From positions 434,001 to 498,000 of the forward strand of contig NZ_SACR01000004.1 of the NCBI RefSeq assembly GCF_004016505.1: 64,000 nt of DNA. Reading direction: 5' to 3'. This stretch comes from Rubrivivax rivuli. GTDB taxonomy: Bacteria > Pseudomonadota > Gammaproteobacteria > Burkholderiales > Burkholderiaceae_C. The number at the start of each line of letters is the position of its first letter. Within the stretch, counting starts at the first letter, position 1. A program made the translations under genes and the position numbers. Shown piece after piece: positions 16,498 to 25,846 of the stretch. The notes under the pieces are model-generated. The model did not search any database. It was not told the DNA's origin and saw nothing but the letters and a program-made list of their open reading frames with translations.

Positions 16498-17280
16498 ATG
16501 GCTTACCAGATCGATTTGTCGGGCCGCGTGGCCCTGGTCACCGGCGCTTCCAGCGGCCTGGGCGCGCAGTTCGCCAAGACCCTGGCCGCCGCCGGCGCGG
16601 GCGTGGTGCTGGCCGCGCGCCGCGTGGAGCGGCTGAAGACGCTCCGCGCCGAGATCGAGGCCGCGGGCGGCGACGCGCACGTGGTGGGCCTGGACGTCAC
16701 CGACCCCACCAGCATCGCCGCCGCCGTGGCCCATGCCGAGACCGAGATGGGCGGCATCGACATCCTCGTCAACAACTCCGGCGTGGGCAGCACGCAGAAG
16801 CTCACCGATGTCACCCCCGAGAGCTACGACGAGGTGATGGCCGTCAACACGCGTGGCGCGTTTTTCGTCGCACAAGCCGTGGCCAAGCGCATGATCGCGC
16901 GCGCCAAGGGTCAGGCGCCGGGCGTCTATACGGGCGGGCGCATCGTCAACGTGGCCTCGATGGCGGCGCTGCAGGTCATGCCGCAGCTGGGCGTGTATTG
17001 CATGAGCAAGGCCGCCGTGGTGCACATGACGCGCGCGATGGCGCTGGAGTGGGGCCGCCACGGCATCAACGTCAATGCGATCTGCCCCGGCTACATCGAC
17101 ACCGAGATCAACCACCACGTCTGGCAGACCGAAGGCGGCCAGAAGATGGTCAAGGGCTTCCCGCGCCAACGCGTGGGCCAGCCGCAGGACCTGGACGCGC
17201 TGCTGATGATGCTGTGCGCCAACGAGAGCCATTTCATCAACGGCGCGGTGATTTCCGCCGACGACGGCCAGGGCCTCTGA
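16498..17280 (+). CDS. SDR family oxidoreductase
   Basis: Classical short-chain dehydrogenase/reductase of 260 residues. It shows the cofactor motif VTGASSGLGAQFAKTLA, the LVNNSGVG segment, the catalytic Ser in NVASMAAL and the YCMSK Tyr/Lys pair, then NAICPGYIDTEI. The substrate cannot be read from the sequence; homologues act on 3-oxoacyl or alcohol substrates. ATG at 16498 is used, with AAGG nine bases upstream. It begins a plus-strand run (SDR, yceH, thioesterase, Cds1-like enzyme), but a hairpin repeat at 17286-17323 separates it from yceH. Confidence 0.9.
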   Translation: MAYQIDLSGRVALVTGASSGLGAQFAKTLAAAGAGVVLAARRVERLKTLRAEIEAAGGDAHVVGLDVTDPTSIAAAVAHAETEMGGIDILVNNSGVGSTQKLTDVTPESYDEVMAVNTRGAFFVAQAVAKRMIARAKGQAPGVYTGGRIVNVASMAALQVMPQLGVYCMSKAAVVHMTRAMALEWGRHGINVNAICPGYIDTEINHHVWQTEGGQKMVKGFPRQRVGQPQDLDALLMMLCANESHFINGAVISADDGQGL

Positions 17281-17285
17281 AGGTG

Positions 17286-17323
17286 CCCCCAAGCTCGCTG
17301 ACGCTCGCTACCCCCCGAGGGGG
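17286..17323. repeat. intergenic C-run/G-run element with hairpin
   Basis: The SDR-yceH gap holds a CCCCC run at 17286-17290, an AAGCTCGCTGACGCTCGCTA segment and a CCCCCGAGGGGG hairpin ending at 17323. I recall similar intergenic elements scattered in Burkholderiales genomes. It may act as a terminator or a REP-like repeat; only one copy is seen in this window. Confidence 0.5.
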
Positions 17324-17380
17324 CCGTCCGCCAGCGGCCCGGCCCAGCCGGTTCCGCGGCGGGAAACTTGATCAACAGCC

Positions 17381-18040
17381 ATGAGAACCCTCTCACCCCT
17401 CGAAGCCCGCGTGCTGGGCGTGCTGGTGGAGAAGCAGGCCACCGTGCCTGACACCTACCCGCTCAGCCTGAATGCGCTGGTGGCCGGTTGCAACCAGAAG
17501 ACCGCACGCAACCCGGTCATCGAGGCCACCGAGGCCGAGGTGCTGGTGGCCCTCGAAGGCCTGAAGAGCCTGAGCCTGGTCTTTGAAGGCAGCGGCAGCC
17601 GCGTCGTGAAGTTCGAGCACAACGCGGCGCGCGTGCTGCAGGTGCCCGGCGCGGCCGTGGCGCTGCTGGCCGTGCTGATGCTGCGCGGCCCGCAGACCGC
17701 GGCCGAGCTGCGTTTGAACACCGAGCGCTTGCACCGTTTTGCCGACATCTCGTCGGTGGAAGGTTTCCTCGAAGAGCTGGCGGCCAAGCCCGAGCCCATG
17801 GCGATCAAGCTGAACCGCGCGCCGGGCGAGCGCGAGGCGCGCTGGGCCCAGCTGCTGTGCGGCGAAGTGGCACAGCCCGCCGGCAGCGTGGCGCGCTCGG
17901 CGGCCGACGAGATGGCCAGCGCCGGCGTGGGCGCGGCGGAGTTCTCGGCGCTGCGTGCCGAGCAGACGCGCCTGGCCGCCGAGGTGGCCGAGCTCAAGGC
18001 CCTGGTGCAGCGCCTGGCGCGTGAGCTGGGCGTGGAGTGA
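17381..18040 (+). CDS. yceH: YceH/DUF480 family winged-helix protein
   Basis: A 219-residue protein of the YceH family, with tandem winged-helix domains. The family core is clear: LSPLEARVLGVLVEKQ, TVPDTYPLSLNALVAGCNQK and NPVIEATEAEV, then the second domain with VLMLRGPQTAAELR. The C-terminal 45 residues form a predicted coiled coil. Function is not established; some homologues have been linked to transcription regulation and virulence. Its stop lies 5 bp before the thioesterase ATG. Confidence 0.92.
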   Translation: MRTLSPLEARVLGVLVEKQATVPDTYPLSLNALVAGCNQKTARNPVIEATEAEVLVALEGLKSLSLVFEGSGSRVVKFEHNAARVLQVPGAAVALLAVLMLRGPQTAAELRLNTERLHRFADISSVEGFLEELAAKPEPMAIKLNRAPGEREARWAQLLCGEVAQPAGSVARSAADEMASAGVGAAEFSALRAEQTRLAAEVAELKALVQRLARELGVE

Positions 18041-18045
18041 GCCCC

Positions 18046-18465
18046 ATGCGATTCGAACTGCCTGCCGAGAAGAAGCTCGTGCACGAGCTGGTGATGCCGC
18101 TGCGCTGGGGCGACATGGACGCCATGGGCCACATCAACAACACCTTGTACTTCCGGTACATGGAGGTCTGCCGGCTCGACTGGATCTTCGCCCAGGGCGG
18201 CAGCACCGACCTCAGCGGCCAGGGGCCGATCATCATCAACGCCTTCTGCAACTTCCTGCGCCAGCTCGCATTTCCGGGCGACATCCGCGTGACGATGTTC
18301 GTGGCGAACCCGGGCCGCAGCAGCTTCGAGACTTACCACACCATCGAGCGCACCGACGAGCCGGGCGTGGTCTACGCCGAGGGCGGCGCGCGCACCGTGT
18401 GGACCGATTACGCCGCCAAGAAGTCGGCGCCCATGCCCGACTGGTTCCGCGCCAAGCTCGCCTGA
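18046..18465 (+). CDS. acyl-CoA thioesterase, 4HBT/YbgC-like
   Basis: A 139-residue hotdog-fold thioesterase. The active-site segment RWGDMDAMGHINN carries the family aspartate, and LYFRYMEVCRLDWI follows. It would hydrolyse acyl-CoA thioesters in the cytosol; chain length is unknown. ATG at 18046 has GGAG eight bases upstream, inside the end of yceH, suggesting translational coupling. A GTG three codons earlier is less likely. Confidence 0.9.
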   Translation: MRFELPAEKKLVHELVMPLRWGDMDAMGHINNTLYFRYMEVCRLDWIFAQGGSTDLSGQGPIIINAFCNFLRQLAFPGDIRVTMFVANPGRSSFETYHTIERTDEPGVVYAEGGARTVWTDYAAKKSAPMPDWFRAKLA

Positions 18466-18481
18466 CCGAACGCCCGCCGCC

Positions 18482-19606
18482 ATGCCTTTGCCCGCCCGCC
18501 GTGCCTGGGTGCACGAGGCCATCCGCCGCATCGAGGCCGACTACCAGCGCTCGGCCGACACCCACCTCATCCCCGTGTCGCTGCCCGGCTTCGCCGGCAT
18601 CACGCTGTACCTGAAGGACGAGAGCAGCCACCCCACGGGCAGCCTGAAGCACCGGCTGGCGCGCAGCCTCTTCCTCTTCGCGCTGTGCAACGGCTGGCTG
18701 CACGCGGGCAGCACCGTGGTGGAGGCCAGCAGCGGCAGCACCGCCGTGAGCGAGGCCTACTTCGCGCGGCTGCTGGGCCTGCCCTTCATCGCCGTGATGC
18801 CGCGGCACACCAGCCCGCAGAAGATCGCCGCCATCCAGTTCCACGGCGGCCAGTGCCACCTGGTGGACGACCCGCGTGCCATCTACAGCGAAAGCGCGCG
18901 CCTGGCGCAGGAGCGCGGCGGCCACTTCATGGACCAGTTCACCTACGCCGAACGGGCCACCGACTGGCGCGCCAACAACAACATCGCCGAGAGCATCTAC
19001 ACGCAGATGCGGCGCGAGCCGCACGCTTGCCCGGCCTGGATCGTGGCCAGCGCCGGCACCGGCGGCACGCTGGCCACCATCGGCCGCTACGTGCAGCACT
19101 GCAGGCACGCCACGCGCGTGTGCGGCGCCGATGCCGAGCGCAGCGTGTTCTTCGACCACTACCTCAGCGGCGACGCCACGCTCACGCGGGCCGAGGGTTC
19201 GCGCATCGAAGGCATCGGCCGCCCACGCGTGGAGGCGTCTTTCGTACCCGGCGTGCTGGATGCGATGGTGCAGGTGCCCGACCTCTGGAGCCTGGCCGCG
19301 ATGCATGCGCTCAGCGTGCGCCTGGGCCGGCGCGTGGGCGGCAGCACGGGCACCAACCTCATTGCCGCGCTGGCCTGCGCTCAGGCCCTGCGGGCCGCGG
19401 GCGAGCAGGGCGCCATCGTCACGCTGCTGTGCGACCGAGGCGAGCTCTACGCCCACAGCTACCACGATCAAGCTTGGCTCGCCGCCAACGGCCTGGCTTG
19501 TGGTGACGAGGCGCGTGCCGTCGATGAACTCATCGAACACGGCCGCTGGCCGCAGGCGCTGCAGCACAGCTGGCGCCTGGCCGGCGAGCTCGCGCCGGCC
19601 GGCTGA
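18482..19606 (+). CDS. PLP-dependent cysteine synthase/desulfhydrase, Cds1-like
   Basis: A 374-residue fold-type II PLP enzyme. The lysine that binds PLP is in HPTGSLKHRLARSLF, and the phosphate-contacting loop is EASSGSTAVSEAYFARL; the glycine-rich ASAGTGGTLATIGRY segment follows. This combination resembles the Cds1 group, which releases H2S from cysteine, more than CysK/CysM, whose PLP loop usually reads NPxxSxKDR. The start is ATG at 18482, 16 bp after the thioesterase stop. Cysteine desulfhydrase activity is the best guess; another beta-substitution on serine or cysteine is possible. Confidence 0.78.
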   Translation: MPLPARRAWVHEAIRRIEADYQRSADTHLIPVSLPGFAGITLYLKDESSHPTGSLKHRLARSLFLFALCNGWLHAGSTVVEASSGSTAVSEAYFARLLGLPFIAVMPRHTSPQKIAAIQFHGGQCHLVDDPRAIYSESARLAQERGGHFMDQFTYAERATDWRANNNIAESIYTQMRREPHACPAWIVASAGTGGTLATIGRYVQHCRHATRVCGADAERSVFFDHYLSGDATLTRAEGSRIEGIGRPRVEASFVPGVLDAMVQVPDLWSLAAMHALSVRLGRRVGGSTGTNLIAALACAQALRAAGEQGAIVTLLCDRGELYAHSYHDQAWLAANGLACGDEARAVDELIEHGRWPQALQHSWRLAGELAPAG

Positions 19607-19621
19607 ACCCGCCGCTGTGCT

Positions 19622-20296
19622 TCAGCCCGGCACGGCGCTGTAGGGCCCGCCCTGCACCAGCGCGCGCTGGTAGGCCGGCCGCGCGTGGATGCGCTCCAGC
19701 CAGGCCGTGATGTGCGGGTGGCTGGCCCCCAGGCCCACGCGCTCGGCGGCGGCTTCCAGCGGGTAGCTCATCTGCACGTCGGCGGCGCTGAATTCAGCCC
19801 CTGCGAACCAGGGCTGCGCGGCGAGGGTGCTTTCGATGAAAGCCAGCTGCCCCGTGATGTTGGGCATGAGGAAACTCTGGCCCACCTGGTCGGCCACGCC
19901 CTTCATGATGGGCTTGATGAAAAAGGGCACCGGCGCGCTGCGCACCTTGTCGAAGACCAGCTTCATCAGCAGGAAGGGCATGGCGCTGCCTTCGGCGAAG
20001 TGCAGCCAGTAGGTGAACTGCCGGCGCTCGGCGGTGCCGGCGGCGGGGCGCAGGCGGCCGGCGCCGTGGGTGTCGAGCAGGTACTCGATGATGGCGCCCG
20101 ATTCGGCCACCGTGATGTCGCCGTCGGTGATGACGGGGCTCTTGCCCAGCGGGTGCACCTGCTTCAGCTCGGGCGGTGCCAACAGCGTCTTGCGGTCGCG
20201 CGCGTAGCGTTTCACCGTGTAGGGCAGGCCCAGTTCTTCCAGCAGCCACAGCAGGCGCTGCGAGCGCGAGTTTTCGAGATGGTGGACGGTGATCAT
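19622..20296 (-). CDS. glutathione S-transferase family protein
   Basis: A 224-residue GST. The thioredoxin-like N-terminal domain shows LENSRSQRLLWLLEELGLPY, where the serine after the first strand is the usual activating residue, then HPLGKSPVITDGD and the ESGAIIEYLLD glutathione site. The helical C-terminal domain has the SAADVQMSYPL element. Its ATG overlaps the stop of the CsgG-like lipoprotein gene by four bases, so it is the last gene of a four-gene minus-strand unit. The electrophile substrate is unknown. Confidence 0.93.
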   Translation of the reverse strand: MITVHHLENSRSQRLLWLLEELGLPYTVKRYARDRKTLLAPPELKQVHPLGKSPVITDGDITVAESGAIIEYLLDTHGAGRLRPAAGTAERRQFTYWLHFAEGSAMPFLLMKLVFDKVRSAPVPFFIKPIMKGVADQVGQSFLMPNITGQLAFIESTLAAQPWFAGAEFSAADVQMSYPLEAAAERVGLGASHPHITAWLERIHARPAYQRALVQGGPYSAVPG

Positions 20297-21426
20297 GGCC
20301 GTGATGATGCCTCGGTGGCCCGGGCCGCTTCGGCCTGGATGTCTTGCAGGGTGGCGGGCCGCTCGGGGGTGGCGAGGAAACGCTCTTCGGCGAGCGCGAA
20401 ATCGGGGTCGAGTTTCAATGCGGCCAGGAAAGCCTCGCGCGCATCGGCGAAACGGTTCTCGGCCAGGGCCTGCAGCCCGCGCGCGAAGCGGGCGTAGGCC
20501 TCCCAGTTGCGCGTGTGCACGGTGTCCACCGCGGCGGGGCGGTCGCGGATGTCGAGCAGGTCGAGGATGCCGTGCACGATGCGCTTCTGCAGCACGAAGA
20601 ACTCGGCCTGCAGGCCCTCGGCCTCGGTCTGGCCGATGAGGCGGCCCCGCGGCACGTCGGTGGTGGCACTGTTGATGCGGTAGCGGCCCGAGCCTGGACC
20701 GGCCGGGCCCGGCGCGTTGTAGACCGAGCCGGCCACCAGCGTGCCCGCGCCCAGCAGCCGGCCCGGGCGCGCGGCGGTGGCAGGGTTTACCAAATCGCTG
20801 GCCGACAGGCGCAGCTCTTGCGCCAGCAGTTCGATCTTCTCGCGCTCCAGCACCGTGAGGGCGGGCACGCGCGCCAGGTCGACGGCGATCATCGAGACCA
20901 CGGCGCGGTTGAAGCTGGCGGCGGGTGCGGGCGCAGGCGCAGTGCCCGGCGCAGGCGCCGGGCCGCGGATGTCGAAGGGCAGCACGGCCACGTGCAGGCG
21001 GTCGGTGCGCAGGGCGCCCAGCTGGGCTTCTGACGCCGCAGCCCGCTGCACGAAGCGGCGTGCGGCCTCTCGGTCGAGCAGCGTCAGGTGGCCGCGCACC
21101 TGGCGCGCGCGCGGCAAGGTGCTGGGCGCCAGCGCGGCATAGCGCCGCCAGGCGGCGATGGCGCCTTCCACGTCGTTGGCCAGCAGCGCGCGTGCACCTT
21201 GCAGGTACTGCGCTTGCAAGGCCTGCGCTTGCGCCGGGCTCATGGGCGGGGCCGGCGCATCCATCAGGCCCAGGCGCTGCAGCAGCGGTGCCAGACCCAG
21301 TTGCGTGGCCACGCTGGCGCAGCCCAGCAGCCCGGTGCTGCCCGCGGCCAGCGCGGTGGTGGCCAGCAGCAGGCCGGTGCGGCGGCGGCCGGGGTCGAAG
21401 TCCTTGGCGGCGGTGTTGGTGTGCAT
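20293..21426 (-). CDS. lipoprotein with CsgG/FlgO-like domain and TPR-like tail
   Basis: A 377-residue predicted outer-membrane lipoprotein. The lipobox is LLGC after a hydrophobic signal (LLATTALAAGSTG). An N-terminal helical TPR-like part (YLQGARALLANDVEGAI) is followed by a CsgG-like region with VAVLPFDI, VSMIAVDLARV and LVAGSVYN, as in proteins that oligomerise at the outer membrane. The C-terminal RGLQALAENRFADA again resembles a TPR helix pair. ATG at 21426 lies 8 bp after the LuxR stop and the end overlaps the GST start, so it is embedded in an operon. Function is unknown; envelope or stress-related surface assembly is plausible. Confidence 0.75.
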   Translation of the reverse strand: MHTNTAAKDFDPGRRRTGLLLATTALAAGSTGLLGCASVATQLGLAPLLQRLGLMDAPAPPMSPAQAQALQAQYLQGARALLANDVEGAIAAWRRYAALAPSTLPRARQVRGHLTLLDREAARRFVQRAAASEAQLGALRTDRLHVAVLPFDIRGPAPAPGTAPAPAPAASFNRAVVSMIAVDLARVPALTVLEREKIELLAQELRLSASDLVNPATAARPGRLLGAGTLVAGSVYNAPGPAGPGSGRYRINSATTDVPRGRLIGQTEAEGLQAEFFVLQKRIVHGILDLLDIRDRPAAVDTVHTRNWEAYARFARGLQALAENRFADAREAFLAALKLDPDFALAEERFLATPERPATLQDIQAEAARATEASSRP

Positions 21427-21434
21427 GCGCGGTG

Positions 21435-22016
21435 TCAAGCCTGCCCCGAGAGCAGCCGGTGCACGAGGTCGGGCGTGCTGGCCGCGCCCGTCTTGCGCAT
21501 CAGCCGCGCGCGGTACACGTCCACCGTGCGTGGGCTGATGGCCAGGCGCTTGCCGATGAGCTTGCTGGTCAGCCCGTCGATCAGCAGCGCGGCGATCTCG
21601 CGCTCGCGCGGCGTCAAGTCCAGCGTCAGCACGCGGCGGGCCGAGAGATCCTCGAAGGCCCAGATGCCGGCGGCGTGGGGGTCGCCGGGCTGCAGCGCAC
21701 GGCCGCTGACGTGGCACCAGAACAGCTCGCCGCCGCCTTCGGCCGAGCCCAGGCGCTTCATCACGCGTTCGTCGGCGTAGCGGCCCTGGGCATCGAGCTG
21801 CGCGCTGATGCGCTGCCCGGTGCGGTGGAACTCGTCGGGCGTGGGGTAGAGGATCTCGAAGCTCTGGCCGATGAGCTGCTCGCGCGTGGCGCGGAACATC
21901 GCCAGCAGCTCGGCGTTGCAGTCGATCATCAGCCGCTGGCGCGACAGCACCAGGCCGATGGGCGCCAGCTCGAAGGCGGCGCGGTAGTCCAGCGCTGCAG
22001 GGGCGACGGCCGACAC
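21435..22016 (-). CDS. PAS-LuxR family transcription regulator
   Basis: A 193-residue regulator. The N-terminal two-thirds is a PAS-type sensor (AAFELAPIGLVLS through WAFEDLS). The C-terminal LuxR helix-turn-helix is LTPREREIAALLIDGLTSKL then ISPRTVDVYRARLMRKTG. No receiver domain is present, so it is not a standard response regulator; a ligand or redox signal may be read by the PAS domain. The GTG start at 22016 lies 5 bp after the thioesterase stop. It likely controls its own four-gene unit, which is inference. Confidence 0.87.
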   Translation of the reverse strand: MSAVAPAALDYRAAFELAPIGLVLSRQRLMIDCNAELLAMFRATREQLIGQSFEILYPTPDEFHRTGQRISAQLDAQGRYADERVMKRLGSAEGGGELFWCHVSGRALQPGDPHAAGIWAFEDLSARRVLTLDLTPREREIAALLIDGLTSKLIGKRLAISPRTVDVYRARLMRKTGAASTPDLVHRLLSGQA

Positions 22017-22021
22017 CGTGT

Positions 22022-22468
22022 TCAGAGCAGCGCGTAGGTGGTGGTGGCGTGCGCGGCCAACTCATCGGCGGCGCTGATGATCTGCATCTCGCCGAAGACC
22101 AGGCTGCGGCCCATGCGCAGCACCCGTGCCACCACGCGCACCGCGCCGCCGCCGCCCGAGACGGGGCGCAGGAAGCTCGTCTGCAGCTGCACCGTGGTCA
22201 TGGGCTTGAAGCCGCCGAGCTTGGTCATCACGGCCAGCACCATGGCGGTGTCGCAGGCGGCCATCATGGTCTGGCCGCAGAGCACACCGCCTTCGTGCAC
22301 GTGCTTGGGCGTCACGGGCAGGGCCAGCGTCACTTCGCCCGCGCGGGCTTCGATCACGCGCAGGTCGAGTTCACGCACCCAGGGCGCGAACACGTGGCCC
22401 AGTGCGCTGGTGAGCATTTCCACGTCGGCGAAGGACGCGTGCGGGTCGTGCGGGGCTGGGCTGGCCAT
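22022..22468 (-). CDS. PaaI-type hotdog thioesterase
   Basis: A 148-residue hotdog-fold protein. The segment HVHEGGVLCGQTMMAACDTAM matches the PaaI group, with the acidic residue of the central helix retained, and TTVQLQTSFLRPVSGG the following strand. It would hydrolyse an acyl-CoA thioester. It is the first gene of the minus-strand unit with the PAS-LuxR regulator, the CsgG-like lipoprotein and the GST, and is divergent from scoA. Confidence 0.9.
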   Translation of the reverse strand: MASPAPHDPHASFADVEMLTSALGHVFAPWVRELDLRVIEARAGEVTLALPVTPKHVHEGGVLCGQTMMAACDTAMVLAVMTKLGGFKPMTTVQLQTSFLRPVSGGGGAVRVVARVLRMGRSLVFGEMQIISAADELAAHATTTYALL

Positions 22469-22611
22469 GGTGTGAAGGACTCCGTGCAGACCGGGGCCCC
22501 ACCCTGGTGGGAAGGCCTTAGGCGATTGTACGTAGCGGCCCTTGTCGCGCCCCCGGTGTACGCTCGGTGGCGGTGCCCCGTGAGGCCCCCTGCAACCAAG
22601 GAAACGAGCGC

Positions 22612-23319
22612 ATGAACAAGATCTACCCCAGCGCCGCCGCGGCCCTGGACGGCATCGTGCACGACGGCATGCTGATCGCCGTGGGTGGCTTCGGCCTGTG
22701 CGGCATTCCCGAGACGCTGACCGACGCGCTGTGCGCCACGGGCGTCAAGGGCATCACCGCCATCAGCAACAACGCCGGCACCGACGGCCACGGCCTGGGC
22801 AAGCTGCTGCAGACGCGCCAGATCAAGAAGATGATCAGCAGCTACGTCGGCGAGAACAAGGAGTTCGAGCGCCAGTACCTGGCTGGCGAGCTGGAACTGG
22901 AGTTCACACCCCAGGGCACGCTGGCCGAGAAGCTGCGGGCCGGCGGCGCCGGCATCCCGGCCTTCTACACGCGCACCGGGGTCGGCACGCTGGTGGCCGA
23001 AGGCAAGGAGGCGCGCGAGTTCGACGGCCAGACCTACATCCTCGAGCGCTCGCTCGTGCCCGACGTGAGCTTCGTGCACGCCTGGAAGGCCGACCACGCC
23101 GGCAACCTCGTCTTCCGCCTGACCGCCCGCAACTTCAACCCCGCGGCGGCCATGGCCGGCAAGATCACCGTGGTGGAGGTGGAAGAGCTCGTGCCCACCG
23201 GCAGCCTGAAGCCCGACGAGATCCACCTGCCGGGCATCTACGTGCACCGCATCGTGCACGTGCCCGACGGCCCGAAGTACATCGAGAAGCGCACCATCAC
23301 CGAGAAGAGCGGAGTCTGA
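22612..23319 (+). CDS. scoA: 3-oxoacid CoA-transferase subunit A
   Basis: Alpha subunit of succinyl-CoA:3-ketoacid CoA transferase, which moves CoA from succinyl-CoA to acetoacetate or a related 3-oxoacid. The 235-residue protein has the family start [18 protein letters not shown], the glycine loop [11 protein letters not shown] and [17 protein letters not shown] at 22612 has AAGGA nine bases upstream. The B subunit starts 2 bp after the stop, so the pair forms one operon as usual. Confidence 0.95.
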   Translation: MNKIYPSAAAALDGIVHDGMLIAVGGFGLCGIPETLTDALCATGVKGITAISNNAGTDGHGLGKLLQTRQIKKMISSYVGENKEFERQYLAGELELEFTPQGTLAEKLRAGGAGIPAFYTRTGVGTLVAEGKEAREFDGQTYILERSLVPDVSFVHAWKADHAGNLVFRLTARNFNPAAAMAGKITVVEVEELVPTGSLKPDEIHLPGIYVHRIVHVPDGPKYIEKRTITEKSGV

Positions 23320-23321
23320 CC

Positions 23322-23963
23322 ATGCCCTGGACCCACGACCAAATGGCCGCCCGCGCGGCCCATGAGCTGGAAGACGGCTTCTACGTCAACCTCGGCATCG
23401 GCCTGCCCACGCTGGTGGCCAACTTCGTGAACCCGGCCATCGAGGTGTGGCTGCAGAGCGAAAACGGCATGCTCGGCATCGGCCCCTTCCCGACCGAAGA
23501 CGAGGTCGACCCCGACCTCATCAACGCCGGCAAGCAGACCGTCACCACCATCCCCGGCAGCAGCATCTTCGGCAGCCACGACAGCTTCGCGATGATCCGT
23601 GGCGGCAAGATCAACCTCAGCATCCTGGGCGCCATGCAGGTCAGCGAGCAGGGCGACCTGGCGAATTGGATGATCCCCGGCAAGATGGTCAAGGGCATGG
23701 GCGGCGCCATGGACCTGGTGGCCGGCGTGAAGCGCGTGATCGTGCTGATGGAGCACGTGGCGCGCAAGAAAGACGGCTCGGGCTTCGAGCTGAAGATCCT
23801 GCCGCAGTGCACGCTGCCGCTGACGGGCGTGGGCGTGGTCAACCGCATCATCACCGACCTGGCGGTGATGGACGTCACCCCGGCCGGCCTGAAGGTGGTG
23901 GAACTGGCCCCGGGCGTGACGCGCGAAGAGCTGCAGGCCAAGACCGGCGTGCCGCTGCAGTGA
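23322..23963 (+). CDS. scoB: 3-oxoacid CoA-transferase subunit B
   Basis: Beta subunit, 213 residues, carrying the catalytic glutamate (Glu47) in the [13 protein letters not shown] motif that forms the enzyme-CoA thioester. [13 protein letters not shown] and [14 protein letters not shown] are family landmarks. ATG at 23322 follows scoA by two bases. Its TGA is overlapped by a GTG start of the gamma-glutamyltransferase gene, so translation of the third gene may be coupled. Confidence 0.95.
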   Translation: MPWTHDQMAARAAHELEDGFYVNLGIGLPTLVANFVNPAIEVWLQSENGMLGIGPFPTEDEVDPDLINAGKQTVTTIPGSSIFGSHDSFAMIRGGKINLSILGAMQVSEQGDLANWMIPGKMVKGMGGAMDLVAGVKRVIVLMEHVARKKDGSGFELKILPQCTLPLTGVGVVNRIITDLAVMDVTPAGLKVVELAPGVTREELQAKTGVPLQ

Positions 23964-25840
23964 GGCAGCGCGCGGCGCGGGCCGCACTGGCGGCGCTGCT
24001 GCTGGCGCTGGCGGGCTGTGCGCAGCCGCCGGTCGCGCCTGTCGCGGCCGTCGCGCCTGTTGTTCACGCGCCTGCCATGGTGGCGGCCGCACCCGCCGCC
24101 GCCGCTTCGGAAGCCTTTCCCGCCGCCCAGCCCGAGCGCCCCTCGGGCTGGGTCGACAAACCCGGCTGGACCGCGCAGCGCCAGATGGTGGCCGCGGCCA
24201 ACCCGCTGGCCACCGAAGCGGGCCACGAGATCCTGCGCGCCGGCGGTTCGGCGCTGGATGCCGCTGTGGCCGTGCAGATGGTGCTGACGCTGGTGGAGCC
24301 GCAGAGCAGCGGCATCGGCGGCGGCGCCTTGCTGATGCACTTCGACGGCCAGCGCACCGAAGCCTGGGACGGCCGCGAAACCGCGCCGGCCGGCGCCACC
24401 GAGCGGATGTTTGTCGGGCCCGACGGACAGCCCTTGCCCTATGCCAGCGCCGTGTTCGGCGGCCGCGCCGTGGCCGTGCCCGGCGTGGTGAAGATGCTGG
24501 AGGCCGCGCACCGCCAGCACGGCCGGCTGCCCTGGGCGCGGCTGATGGCGCCCGCCATCCGCCTGGCCGAAGGCGGCTTTGCCATCAGCCCGCGCCTGCA
24601 CACGCTGCTGCAGGCCGACCGCCTGCTGCGGCGTGATCCCATCGCCCGCGCCCACTACTACGGCGCCGACGGCAACGCCTTGCCCATCGGCCATGTGCTG
24701 CGCAACCCGGCGCTGGGCCGCGTGCTGCGCGCCATCGCCGCGCAGGGCAGCGCCGGCCTGCACACGGGGCCGGTGGCGGCCGACGTGCTGGCGCGCGTCA
24801 ACACCCACAGCGTGCCCGGCACGCTGAGCGCTGACGACCTGGCCGGCTACAAGCCGCTGCAGCGCGAGCCGCTGTGCACGCTGTGGCGCGAGGTCTACCG
24901 CGTCTGCGGCTTCCCGCCGCCCTCATCGGGCCACCTGGCCATGCTGCAGGTGCTGGGCATGATGGAAGCCGGCCCGCCCGCGCGTTTGCAGGGCCCGCCG
25001 GGCCAGGCCGTGCCTGACGTGGATTGGCTGCACCGCTACATCGAGGCCACGCGCCTGGCCTACGCCGACCGGGCGCTGTATGTCGCCGACCCGGCCTTTG
25101 CCACCGCACCCGGCGGCGACTGGGCCACGCTGCTGAGCCCGGCCTACCTCGCGCAGCGCGCGGCGCTCATCGGCCCCCAGCGCGCGCCGCAGGTGGAGGC
25201 CGGCCGCCCCGCCGGCGTGGCGCCGCTGGCGCTGGGGCCGATGGCCGATCAACCTTCGCACGGCACCAGCCACGTCAGTGTGGTGGACGCACAGGGCCGC
25301 GCGGTGGCGCTGACCGGCAGCGTCGAATCGGCCTTCGGCGCGCGGGTGATGAGCGACGGCGGCACCGGCCTTGCCGGCGGTTTCCTGCTGAACAACCACA
25401 TGACCGATTTCGCGCTGGCCCCCACCGACGCCCAGGGCCGCCCGGTGGCCAACCGCATCCAGCCCGGCAAGCGCCCGCGCTCCAGCATGAGCCCGACGCT
25501 GGTCTTCGATGCCAAGACCGGTCAACTGTTGATGACTGTCGGCTCGCCCGGCGGCAGCTTCATCATCCACTTCACCGGCCGCACGCTGCTGGGCACGCTG
25601 GCCTGGGGCCTGGACGCGCAACGCGCCATCGACCTGCCGCACTTCGGCAGCACCGGCGGGCCGGTGTGGCTGGAGAAGGGGCGTTTCCCGGCCGCCACGG
25701 TGCAGGCGCTGCGCGAGCGTGGCCACAACGTGCAGGAGACCGAACTCACCAGCGGCCTGCAGGCCGTGCAGCGCCGCCCAGGTGGCGGCTGGTTCGGCGC
25801 CGCGGATCCGCGGCGCGAGGGCATCGTGCTGGGGGATTGA
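23960..25840 (+). CDS. ggt: gamma-glutamyltransferase, predicted lipoprotein
   Basis: A 626-residue N-terminal nucleophile hydrolase acting on glutathione and other gamma-glutamyl compounds. The proenzyme cleaves itself before the catalytic threonine, here the Thr in [10 protein letters not shown]; the small-subunit segment [14 protein letters not shown] and [11 protein letters not shown] follow. A lipobox LAGC ends a 20-residue signal, so the enzyme is probably anchored in the envelope, unlike the soluble periplasmic E. coli enzyme. GTG at 23960 overlaps the scoB stop (GTGA); no better start lies before the signal. Its link with scoAB is not obvious. Confidence 0.9.
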   Translation: MRQRAARAALAALLLALAGCAQPPVAPVAAVAPVVHAPAMVAAAPAAAASEAFPAAQPERPSGWVDKPGWTAQRQMVAAANPLATEAGHEILRAGGSALDAAVAVQMVLTLVEPQSSGIGGGALLMHFDGQRTEAWDGRETAPAGATERMFVGPDGQPLPYASAVFGGRAVAVPGVVKMLEAAHRQHGRLPWARLMAPAIRLAEGGFAISPRLHTLLQADRLLRRDPIARAHYYGADGNALPIGHVLRNPALGRVLRAIAAQGSAGLHTGPVAADVLARVNTHSVPGTLSADDLAGYKPLQREPLCTLWREVYRVCGFPPPSSGHLAMLQVLGMMEAGPPARLQGPPGQAVPDVDWLHRYIEATRLAYADRALYVADPAFATAPGGDWATLLSPAYLAQRAALIGPQRAPQVEAGRPAGVAPLALGPMADQPSHGTSHVSVVDAQGRAVALTGSVESAFGARVMSDGGTGLAGGFLLNNHMTDFALAPTDAQGRPVANRIQPGKRPRSSMSPTLVFDAKTGQLLMTVGSPGGSFIIHFTGRTLLGTLAWGLDAQRAIDLPHFGSTGGPVWLEKGRFPAATVQALRERGHNVQETELTSGLQAVQRRPGGGWFGAADPRREGIVLGD

Positions 25841-25846
25841 GCGCGC

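Noticed and set aside
17286-17323. Small mobile element end.
   Set aside because: No second copy, target duplication or transposase; treated as an intergenic repeat/hairpin.
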